Source: CALABS01 sp050260775 (GTDB taxonomy: Bacteria; Pseudomonadota; Alphaproteobacteria; Rhodospirillales; Magnetospirillaceae). Taken from it: a stretch of DNA of 64,000 bases. Of the stretch, positions 34,789 through 42,339 are shown in pieces. The position numbers and the translations under genes were made by a program. Numbering within the stretch: the stretch's first letter is position 1; the number at the start of each line of letters is the position of its first letter. Location of the stretch: the NCBI GenBank assembly GCA_050260775.1, contig JBLNCP010000039.1, positions 123,693 to 187,692 on the forward strand, written 5' to 3'. The notes beneath the pieces were generated by a model. The model was not told the origin of the DNA, did not search any database, and saw only the letters and a program-made list of their open reading frames with translations.

Positions 34789-36468
34789 ATGCGCCAAGGC
34801 CTGACCCTGCTGCTGAGCCTGGTCGCGCTGTTGTCCGTCGGCGTGGCCGCCACCTACCTCGCGAATCTTCGGGCGCGGATGGTGGCCGAGGCCAGCCAGC
34901 ACGCTTCGGCGGCGGCGCGCCTGCTCGAGGAGCACGTGCTCCGCACCTTCCGGGCGACCGAGTTCCTGATCGACCAGGTCTCCGATCTGGCGCGGGAGCG
35001 ATCGCTGGACGAGCTGCGCGGCGACCGCAAGGCGTGGCTGCAGCTCAAGCACCTGGCGGAGGGGCTGCCGGAACCGGGCACCTTGTGGGTCATCGGCGCC
35101 GACGGCCACGTGGTGCTCGGCTCGCTCTCTTTCCCCTTCCCGGCCAACGACGTCTCGGACCGCTACTACTACGAGGCCCATCGCCAGTCGCCCGACCGTG
35201 GCCTGGTGATCGGCCCCCTGGTCCAGGTGAAGAGCCGGGACATGCAGGCCTTCCACCTCAGCAAGCGGATCACCACCGCGGACGGCTCCTTCAAGGGGGT
35301 GGCCGCCGCCGGCATCGACCTCGGCTACTTCACCGGGTTCCACAATTCGCTGTCGCTCGGCCCCAATGCCACGATTGCCATCTTCGACGCCGAGGGCCGC
35401 GTCATCCTGCGCCAGCCGCAGCCCGAACGCTGGGTCGACCGCACCGTCGCCGGCGGACCGATCATGATGGCGGCCATGACGGAAAAGAAGGGAGTGATCA
35501 CGTCGCCGTCGCCGCTCGACGGCATCGACCGGCTGGTGGCCTATCGGCGGATCGAGCCCTACGGCGTCATCGTCGCCACCGGCGTGGCGATGGACGATGC
35601 GCTCGAGGGATGGTGGGCCGCGGTCGCCGCCATGGCCAGCACCCTGGCCATCCTGGCCGCCCTTCTGGGCTCTGTCGCCGTATTCGCCTTCCGCGGCATC
35701 AACCGCGAGGAGGCCCTGCTCGCCAGCCTGGAGGCGCGGGTCGAGGAACGGACGCGCGAAGCCGAATTGCGGGCCGCCGAGGCGCGCGAGGCCAACGAGA
35801 CCAAGACCAAGTTCCTGGCCGCCGCCAGCCACGACCTCCGCCAGCCGCTGCAGGCGGCGGGCATGTTCGCCGAGGTGCTGTCCGTCCGCACCGCCGACAC
35901 CCCCATGTTCGCCATCGTCGACAAGCTTCGTCAGAGCATCGAGGCGACGCAGGCGCTGTTGACCACGCTGCTCGACGTCTCGACCCTGGAAGCGGGCCGC
36001 GTCGAGCCCAATGTGGGGGCCGTTCCGCTGGCGCCGCTCATGGCCAATTTGCTGGACCAGCTCGAACCGGAAGCCTCCCGCCGCCAACTGGAGCTGCGCA
36101 TGGTGCCCACCGGCCTGTGGGTTAGGAGCGATCCGGTGCTGCTGGAACGGACGCTGCGCAATCTGCTGGTCAACGCGGTGGCCTATACCGGCAAGGGCAA
36201 GGTGCTGATTGGATGCCGCCGCCGCGGCAACGAGGTCGCCATCCAGGTGGTCGACACCGGCTGCGGCATTCCGGCCGACAAGCTCAACGAGATCTTCGAG
36301 GACTTCACCCGCCTGGGCGACAAGGGCAGCGGCGCCTCGCGGGGCCTGGGACTCGGACTGTCGGTGGTCCGCCGCATGACCCGCCTGATGGGCCACCGCA
36401 TCGAGGTCCGCTCCACCCCGGGCAAGGGCTCGATGTTCGCGGTGGTGGTGCCGGTGGCGCGGCGCTAG
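34789..36468 (+). CDS. Membrane sensor histidine kinase
   Basis: 559 residues. Membrane helix 5-26, periplasmic Cache-like sensor domain about 35-270, membrane helix 275-301, coiled coil 305-340, HisKA with phospho-His348 (AASHDLRQP), and a HATPase_c domain with N-box near 458-462, DTGCGI at 489-494 and GLGLGL at 519-524. All catalytic boxes are intact. It has no receiver domain and no response regulator gene beside it. Its kinase core resembles the hybrid kinase at 42340. The start is uncertain, as ATG 34789 has only a weak ribosome binding site. Confidence 0.87.
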   Translation: MRQGLTLLLSLVALLSVGVAATYLANLRARMVAEASQHASAAARLLEEHVLRTFRATEFLIDQVSDLARERSLDELRGDRKAWLQLKHLAEGLPEPGTLWVIGADGHVVLGSLSFPFPANDVSDRYYYEAHRQSPDRGLVIGPLVQVKSRDMQAFHLSKRITTADGSFKGVAAAGIDLGYFTGFHNSLSLGPNATIAIFDAEGRVILRQPQPERWVDRTVAGGPIMMAAMTEKKGVITSPSPLDGIDRLVAYRRIEPYGVIVATGVAMDDALEGWWAAVAAMASTLAILAALLGSVAVFAFRGINREEALLASLEARVEERTREAELRAAEAREANETKTKFLAAASHDLRQPLQAAGMFAEVLSVRTADTPMFAIVDKLRQSIEATQALLTTLLDVSTLEAGRVEPNVGAVPLAPLMANLLDQLEPEASRRQLELRMVPTGLWVRSDPVLLERTLRNLLVNAVAYTGKGKVLIGCRRRGNEVAIQVVDTGCGIPADKLNEIFEDFTRLGDKGSGASRGLGLGLSVVRRMTRLMGHRIEVRSTPGKGSMFAVVVPVARR

Positions 36469-37565
36469 TCCTTCCGCGCCAGCCGCGCCGGGATGAGACA
36501 ACGCATCTGCCGACCCAGCACCTCGCGGAAGCGGGGGCTGTGCAGGCAGATGCCGCCGGCCAGGCCGACGAAGCCGCCGAGAACCGTATCGAGGAAGCGC
36601 GCCTGGATCAGCGCCGTCGGGGTCGCGTGCCCCAGGGACCCTGCCTCCGCCAGCAGGATGGTGAGCGGCGTGATGAAGATCGCGGCGAAGGTGTAGTGGC
36701 GCACCACCGCGGTCTCGACCACGAAGGTCAGGGCCATCATCACCAGCGGGATGGTCCATTTGTCCAGAGGCAGCAGCAGCACGCCCCACGACACCACCAG
36801 CCCGATGGCGGTGCCGATGACGCGCTGCACTTGCCGGTTCCACATCGCGCGCAGCGAGGCGCCCTGGATCACGGCAAGACAGCTGACCGGCACCCAATAG
36901 GCGCGCTGCAGGTCCAGAACCTGCGCCAGGGCCAGCGATATTCCGACGCACAAGCCGATCACCACCGAGTCCAACACCACGAAGTCGAAGGTGGCGGGCG
37001 GCAGCGGCGACACCGGCTTGGGCGCCCGGATGCGCAGGGTGGCCAGGCTGTAGAAGAAGGCGATCAGGCCGGCCAACAGGGTGCCCATGGCCATCAAACC
37101 GACCACCAGCGGCACCTGCAGCACCTCGATAGGGGAATAGGCCCCGATCGCGGCGGCCATGATGAAGAACAGGCTGCCGGGCATGGCCAGCACGTAGAAC
37201 CGGCACACCATCGTGACCAGGATGGCGATGAAGGTCAGCACCGGCATCATCAGCAGCGGCAGAAAGTGGCTCATCACCCCCAGCGCATAGCAGGCGATCA
37301 TCGCGAAGGCGCAGGCCATCAGCGACACCATGCGGTGGGACAGCGGCGTCGCCGGCAGGTAGAGGAAGACCAGGCCGCCGAGGGAGGAGACCAGCCCGTA
37401 ATCGAGGTGATCGAAAGTGGCGCCCACCAGCAGCGGCAAACCGGTCGCCAGCGCGGCGGCGAACGGCATCTGCCACATCCGGTCGCTGGGCTGGATGGTC
37501 GCCAGGTGCTGCAGTTCCGTGCGCAACAGGTCTTTCAGTCGCGCCCACTTGCCGGACGGCATCAC
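36465..37565 (-). CDS. FUSC-family inner-membrane protein
   Basis: 366 residues, two blocks of hydrophobic helices separated by a short polar loop near residues 180-195 (RIRAPKPVSPLPP). The repeat pattern and VPVSCLAVIQGASLRAMWNR match FUSC/aromatic-acid-exporter-like proteins; the large cytoplasmic domain of YccS/AaeB is absent. A role in efflux is inferred only from the family. An ATG one codon in is also possible. It follows holC by 24 bases on the same strand, and its end overlaps the convergent kinase by 4 bases. Confidence 0.78.
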   Translation of the reverse strand: MMPSGKWARLKDLLRTELQHLATIQPSDRMWQMPFAAALATGLPLLVGATFDHLDYGLVSSLGGLVFLYLPATPLSHRMVSLMACAFAMIACYALGVMSHFLPLLMMPVLTFIAILVTMVCRFYVLAMPGSLFFIMAAAIGAYSPIEVLQVPLVVGLMAMGTLLAGLIAFFYSLATLRIRAPKPVSPLPPATFDFVVLDSVVIGLCVGISLALAQVLDLQRAYWVPVSCLAVIQGASLRAMWNRQVQRVIGTAIGLVVSWGVLLLPLDKWTIPLVMMALTFVVETAVVRHYTFAAIFITPLTILLAEAGSLGHATPTALIQARFLDTVLGGFVGLAGGICLHSPRFREVLGRQMRCLIPARLARKD

Positions 37566-37589
37566 GGGTATCCTCGGAGGGGTTGGGCT

Positions 37590-38045
37590 CTAGCTTCTGG
37601 CCTTCTCTTCCCAGCCGCCCCGTTCGGTCTGCTGGTAATAGACCAGCTCGTGGCCGGCCGCCTTCCACACCTTCCAGCGCTCGCGCGCGGCCTGGACCGC
37701 GTCGGGATCGTTGCCGTCGAACAGGTCGAGGCAGCGGGCGTAATCGGCCACCCGCCCGGACTGGGCACCGTCGCACATCACCAGCACGGTGGCGCCGTTG
37801 GGGTTCTCGTCGGAATCGGTCAGCCAGATGGGCTGGAGGTCGGCCTCACCGTCCTTGGCCGAGCCGTGCGGCAGCCAGGAATCGGGATCCCAGGTCCACA
37901 GCCGGTCGTTGAGCGCCTCGACGCGCTCGGAACTGCCGGCCAGCACCACCACCTTCAGCCCCGCCGCCAGCGCCTTGTCGAGCAGGCGCGGCAACGCCTG
38001 TTCGAGCGGCATCTTGAGCAGGTGGTAGAAACCGATCTGGGTCAT
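37590..38045 (-). CDS. holC: DNA polymerase III subunit chi
   Basis: 151 residues, the chi subunit that links the clamp loader to single-strand-binding protein. TQIGFYHLLKMPLEQALPRLLDKAL, then VLAGSSERVEALNDRLWTW and FLPHG-type (SWLPHGSA) segments are family-typical. Its position after pepA is conserved in proteobacteria. The gap to the upstream aminopeptidase (176 bases) holds two dispersed repeats. Confidence 0.93.
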   Translation of the reverse strand: MTQIGFYHLLKMPLEQALPRLLDKALAAGLKVVVLAGSSERVEALNDRLWTWDPDSWLPHGSAKDGEADLQPIWLTDSDENPNGATVLVMCDGAQSGRVADYARCLDLFDGNDPDAVQAARERWKVWKAAGHELVYYQQTERGGWEEKARS

Positions 38046-38060
38046 GGGGCGCCAAACATC

Positions 38061-38120
38061 GTCATGGCCGGGCTTGACCCAGCCATCCATCTGGATGCCC
38101 GGATCAAGTCCGGGCATGAC
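38061..38120. repeat. 60-base imperfect palindrome, dispersed repeat
   Basis: Two 29-base arms (38061-38089 and 38092-38120) start GTCATGGCCGGGCTTGACCC and end GGATCAAGTCCGGGCATGAC, complementary with a few mismatches around a 2-base centre. This is the GTCATG...CATGAC intergenic family common in Rhodospirillales and relatives; a single arm is at 32062. Confidence 0.75.
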
Positions 38121-38177
38121 GGATTGGGGCAGGCTGGTCAAGAACAACCTTATTCCACAGAGCGTCCGTCGTCGCGA

Positions 38178-38217
38178 CGTGCCGTAAGGGATCCCTCGGC
38201 TTCGCCTCGGGGGTGAC
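38178..38217. repeat. Dispersed palindrome copy downstream of pepA paralogue
   Basis: GGGATCCCTCGGCTTCGCCT followed by CGGGGGTGACAT is a copy of the GTCA-CCC...GGGATCC family, related to 9545 and 48249. It ends 5 bases before the aminopeptidase stop and may help end that transcript. Confidence 0.5.
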
Positions 38218-38221
38218 ATGG

Positions 38222-39622
38222 CTAGCCGCCCGCCAGCGAATCGAACAGCCGCACGCCGAAACCGGTCGGTCCCTTGGGCGCGAGGTCGCCGTCCTCGTCG
38301 ATCTCGGCGGTGCCGGCGATGTCGAGGTGGGCCCAGGCGACGCCCCGCGACACGAAATGCTGGAGGAAGCGGGCGGCATCGTCGTTGTCGGGCACCCGGC
38401 CCCAGGCGCAATTCCTGAGGTCGGCGAGTTCCGACTTGAGGTCGTCGTCGCAGGCGGCGGTCAGCGGCAGGCGCCACAGCGGCTCGGACTCCGCCTCTCC
38501 CAGCGCGATCAGCCGGCGGGCGAGGCGATCGCTGGCGGTGTAGAGCCCGGCCTTATGGCGGCCCAGCACCCGGATCACCGCCCCGGTCAGCGTGGCGGCG
38601 TCGACCAGGAGGGCCGGCGTCAGCCGCTCACAAGCCCAGGCCAGCGCGTCGGCCAGCACGAGGCGGCCCTCGGCGTCGGTGTCGACCACCTCGACGGTCA
38701 GGCCCTTGAAGGAGCGCACCACGTCGCCCGGCCGCAAGGCGCCCCCCGACGGCATGTTCTCGGCGAGCGCGAGGACGCCGCAGACGTTGGCCCGCGCCCG
38801 GCGGCCGGCCACTGCCCGCAGTGCGCCCAGGACGGCGGCGGCGCCGGCCATGTCGCCCTTCATCTGTTCCATGTGCTCGGCCGGCTTGATGGAGATGCCG
38901 CCGGCGTCGAAGGTGATGCCTTTGCCGACCAGGACCGTGGGCTTCTCGGCTCCGCCGCCCCGCCAGCGCAGCACCACCAGCAGCGGCGGGCGGGCGCTGC
39001 CCTGCCCCACCGCGGCCAGCAAGCGGCAGCCCTCGGCGGCGGGGTCGAGCACCTCGACCTCCACCCCCAGGCCGGCCAGCCGGCTTGCCGCCTCGGCCAT
39101 GTCCCCGGGCCCGAGGATGTTGCCGGGTTCGGCGGTGAGGTCGCGGGCGAGCAGGACCCCGTCGGCGACGGCGTCGAGACGGGTGAAGATGTCCTGGGCG
39201 GCGATCGGGTCCGAGGCGCCGATGACCACCTCGTCCGGGCCGCCCCCCGGTTCGTCCTCGCGCGGCCGGGAGCGGTGCCGAGCCAACGGACGATAGCTAC
39301 GCAGGCGCAGGCCGTAGGCGAGTTCCGCCGCCTGGGCCGCCTCCAATCCCAGGTCGATGGAAACGGCGCCCCCGCGGCATTCCGCCAGGTGCACCGCGAT
39401 CGCTCCGCCCAGCCGGCGCAGCGACGCGGCATCCGGAACCGTTCCACCGCGCCCGGCGACGATCAGCCGTTCAAGCGGCGGCGGCGGGGCCGCGAAGGTC
39501 GCCACCGCACCCGGCTCATCCTTGAAGCCGGCGCGCTCCAGCAGGCCGGGCGGAGCCCGCCCGGCATCGACGACCACGATGCCGTCGCGGATCGACGGGG
39601 CGGCGACGAAGCTGATGTTCAT
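38222..39622 (-). CDS. M17 leucyl aminopeptidase, divergent paralogue
   Basis: 466 residues of the M17 family. The C-terminal catalytic domain is complete: VGKGITFDAGGISIKP (active-site Lys and metal Asp) and VDTDAEGRLVLADAL (metal Asp/Glu and Arg). The N-terminal macro-like domain is shorter and poorly conserved compared with the PepA at 39722. It removes N-terminal residues from peptides with two Zn2+/Mn2+. A tandem duplicate of the neighbouring gene, 99 bases downstream of it, from which it has diverged widely. Confidence 0.88.
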   Translation of the reverse strand: MNISFVAAPSIRDGIVVVDAGRAPPGLLERAGFKDEPGAVATFAAPPPPLERLIVAGRGGTVPDAASLRRLGGAIAVHLAECRGGAVSIDLGLEAAQAAELAYGLRLRSYRPLARHRSRPREDEPGGGPDEVVIGASDPIAAQDIFTRLDAVADGVLLARDLTAEPGNILGPGDMAEAASRLAGLGVEVEVLDPAAEGCRLLAAVGQGSARPPLLVVLRWRGGGAEKPTVLVGKGITFDAGGISIKPAEHMEQMKGDMAGAAAVLGALRAVAGRRARANVCGVLALAENMPSGGALRPGDVVRSFKGLTVEVVDTDAEGRLVLADALAWACERLTPALLVDAATLTGAVIRVLGRHKAGLYTASDRLARRLIALGEAESEPLWRLPLTAACDDDLKSELADLRNCAWGRVPDNDDAARFLQHFVSRGVAWAHLDIAGTAEIDEDGDLAPKGPTGFGVRLFDSLAGG

Positions 39623-39634
39623 GGATCGACCTTG

Positions 39635-39707
39635 TCATCTTGAGGAGCAGCGCGGCGAAGGATCTCTTTCCATCGGACGAAGATCCTTCGCCTGCGGCTC
39701 AGGATGA
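39635..39707. repeat. 73-base palindrome between the two M17 genes
   Basis: Outer arms TCATCTTGAG/CTCAGGATGA and an inner perfect 11-bp stem GCGAAGGATCT/AGATCCTTCGC (39655-39665 with 39681-39691). It is a full copy of a dispersed alphaproteobacterial palindrome and would fold strongly in the transcript between the two genes. Confidence 0.75.
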
Positions 39708-39721
39708 CGGTCCGAGGCGCC

Positions 39722-41218
39722 TCACTTCTCCTCGTAGCAATCGGCCACCAGCCGGTCGAGCAGGCGGACGCCGAAGGCGGTCGCTCCCTTGGGGCAGGTG
39801 GCGGCGTCCTTCTTGCTCCACGCGGTGCCGGCGATGTCGATGTGGGCCCACGGCACATCGTTGGTGAAGCGCTTGAGGAACTGGGCGGCGGTGATCGAGC
39901 CGCCCTCGCGGCCGCCGACGTTCTTCATATCGGCGATGTCCGACTTGATCTGTTTGTCATAGGCCTCGCCCATGGGCAGCCGCCACACCGGCTCGCCCAC
40001 CGCCTTGCCGGCCGCCGTGATGCGCTCGGCGAGCTGGTCGTCGCTGGCGAACAGACCGGCGTACTCGTTGCCGAGCGAAATGATGATGGCGCCGGTCAGA
40101 GTCGCGAGGTCGATCATGAACTTGGGCTTGAAGCGGTCCTGGCAGTACCACAGGGCATCGGCCAGCACGAGGCGGCCCTCGGCGTCGGTGTTGATGACCT
40201 CGATGGTCTGGCCCGACATGGAGGTGACCACGTCACCGGGACGCTGGGCGGTGCCCGACGGCATGTTCTCGACCAGGCCGACGATGCCGACCGCGTTGAC
40301 CTTGGCCTGGCGCCCGGCCAGCGCCTTCATGGTGCCGATCACCGCGCCGGCGCCGGCCATGTCCCACTTCATGTCCTCCATGCCGCCGGCCGGCTTGATG
40401 GAGATGCCGCCGGTGTCGAAGGTCACGCCCTTGCCGACGAAGGCCACCGGAGCGGCGTCCTGGTCCTTGGCGCCCATCCAGCGCATCACCACGAGCTGGC
40501 TCTCGCGGTCCGAGCCCTGGCCGACGCCCAAGAGGGAGCCCATGCCGAGCTTCCGCATCTGCTTCTCGCCCAGCACCTCGACGTCGACGCCGACCTCGGC
40601 CAGCTTCTTGGCCTCCTCGGCCAGGCTTTCCGGATGGATGATGTTGGCGGGCTCGCTGACCAGGTCGCGGGTCAGCATGACGCCCTCGGCCACCTTGTCG
40701 AGCACCCCGAAGGAGGCCTTGGCGGCGGCGTGGTCCTCGGTCATCACCGTCAGCTTCTTCAGCGACGGCTTGTCTTCCTTCTTTTCCTTGGTGAAGTACT
40801 TGTCGAAGCGATAGCCGCGCAGGCGGGCGCCGAACGCCACGTTAGCCGCGAAATCGGCGGCGGAGATCTTCGCCTTGGGCAGCGGGTCGAGGGCGATGGC
40901 GACGTTGGCGTCACCCGCGTTCATCAGCGCGCCGACGGCGCCGCCGCCCAGCGCCTGCCCAGCCTGGGCATCGAGCGCGTCCGCCTTGCCGAGACCGACG
41001 AGCAGGACCCGGTTGACCTCGAGCCCGGCCGGCGCCAGCAGCAGCAGGGTCTGATCCTTCTTGCCTTCGAACCGGCTGGCGGCGATGGCACGGCTGAGCG
41101 CCCCGCCCGCCTGCTTGTCGAGCTGCTCGGCAGTGGGGGTGAGCTTCTTGCCCTCCAGTACGCCGACGACGATGGCCCCCTCGGTGGGGACCTGGGGCTT
41201 GGCGAACGCGATCTTCAT
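39722..41218 (-). CDS. pepA: Leucyl aminopeptidase PepA
   Basis: 498 residues, standard length. Macro-like N-terminal domain (about 1-175) and catalytic domain with VGKGVTFDTGGISIKPAGGM and INTDAEGRLVLADAL, all metal ligands intact. It is a hexameric cytosolic aminopeptidase; PepA can also bind DNA in other species. AAGGATCC precedes ATG 41218. It is first in the run pepA, paralogue, holC, FUSC on the minus strand. Confidence 0.94.
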   Translation of the reverse strand: MKIAFAKPQVPTEGAIVVGVLEGKKLTPTAEQLDKQAGGALSRAIAASRFEGKKDQTLLLLAPAGLEVNRVLLVGLGKADALDAQAGQALGGGAVGALMNAGDANVAIALDPLPKAKISAADFAANVAFGARLRGYRFDKYFTKEKKEDKPSLKKLTVMTEDHAAAKASFGVLDKVAEGVMLTRDLVSEPANIIHPESLAEEAKKLAEVGVDVEVLGEKQMRKLGMGSLLGVGQGSDRESQLVVMRWMGAKDQDAAPVAFVGKGVTFDTGGISIKPAGGMEDMKWDMAGAGAVIGTMKALAGRQAKVNAVGIVGLVENMPSGTAQRPGDVVTSMSGQTIEVINTDAEGRLVLADALWYCQDRFKPKFMIDLATLTGAIIISLGNEYAGLFASDDQLAERITAAGKAVGEPVWRLPMGEAYDKQIKSDIADMKNVGGREGGSITAAQFLKRFTNDVPWAHIDIAGTAWSKKDAATCPKGATAFGVRLLDRLVADCYEEK

Positions 41219-41300
41219 GTTGTTGGATCCTTGTCGAGGAAGAATGCGCTAAACGATCCCTCCAAGATAGCGATCCCTGGCGCGAAGGGAAGCCTTGGCG

Positions 41301-42281
41301 CTAGCTGCCCGCGGTCTGCTCGACCTTGGCCGTATCGCCTTCCATTTCGGCGATGGGGTGGCGCATGGCGAGGAAGACCAGGCCGCCGGGAAGCGCGGCC
41401 ACCATCGTCACCAGGCCGAACAGGACCGACAGCACCACCGACGAGGTGCCGGACACGCCCACGAAGGCGAAGGCGGTGACCATGGCGCTTTCCCGCACGC
41501 CCCAGCCGGCGATGGAGATCGGCAGGGTGATCACCAGGATCACCGGCGGCACCAGCACCAGGCAGTCGAGCACATGCAGGTCGATGCCGAGGCCGACCGC
41601 CAGCACGTAGACGGCCAGCGACAGGTTGACGTGCCCGACCAGCGCCACCGCCAGGGTCCCCAGGCTCCAGCCGGGATGGAAGAACAGGCGGCGGGTGTCG
41701 GTGGCGAGGTGGACCAGCCAGCGCACCACCTTCCAGCGGTGCAGCGCCACCGGCAGGCGGTCGAGCGTCGCCAGCACCAGGATGCCGAGGGTGGCCACCG
41801 CCATCAGCACCGGAAACACCCACACGCCGGGCAGGTCGGGAACGCGGGTGAGCAGGATCGGCTGGGTCAGGCAGACCAGCAGCACCAGCCCGTAGACCGT
41901 CGAGGCGCGCTCCAGCATGACGCTGTTGATCGCGGCGTGGAGTTCGAGCCCGGACCGGCGGGCGAACCACATGCGCACCGCGTCGCCGCCGACCGCGCCG
42001 GGCAGCACGATGGAGAAGAACACCCCGATGTAATAGACGCCCAGCGTCTTCAGGGGATCGAGGCGGGCCGACAGGGCGCGGACCACCATGCCCCAGCGCA
42101 GGGCGCCGAGCGCGGTCTGCACCACCATGAGCGCGACGGAGGCCGCCAGCATGAGCGGGTCGAGCGCCTGCGCCCGCGCCCAGGCGTCGGCGAAATCGAT
42201 CCCGGACAGCACCCAGGCGATCAGCCCGAACGACAGCCCCCCTTTGATCACCCAAGGCAGCCAGCGCTTGACCATCATCAC
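41301..42281 (-). CDS. LPG synthase-like membrane protein (UPF0104)
   Basis: 326 residues of the lysylphosphatidylglycerol synthetase transmembrane/UPF0104 flippase-like family, with eight or so helices. Typical segments: LRWGMVVRALSARLDPLKTLG, FFSIVLPGAVGGDAVRMWF, and SIAGWGVRESAMVTAF. Members act in lipid or glycolipid translocation (AglD, MprF-type domain); the substrate is unknown. The lysyltransferase domain of MprF is absent. Three Met codons at the start leave the exact residue open. It follows the hybrid kinase gene by 58 bases. Confidence 0.83.
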   Translation of the reverse strand: MMMVKRWLPWVIKGGLSFGLIAWVLSGIDFADAWARAQALDPLMLAASVALMVVQTALGALRWGMVVRALSARLDPLKTLGVYYIGVFFSIVLPGAVGGDAVRMWFARRSGLELHAAINSVMLERASTVYGLVLLVCLTQPILLTRVPDLPGVWVFPVLMAVATLGILVLATLDRLPVALHRWKVVRWLVHLATDTRRLFFHPGWSLGTLAVALVGHVNLSLAVYVLAVGLGIDLHVLDCLVLVPPVILVITLPISIAGWGVRESAMVTAFAFVGVSGTSSVVLSVLFGLVTMVAALPGGLVFLAMRHPIAEMEGDTAKVEQTAGS

Positions 42282-42339
42282 CCGGATCGGCCCGTGGAAA
42301 GTGGGCGAAGCTTTATCAGGAAAAGCGGCACGGGTGAAC

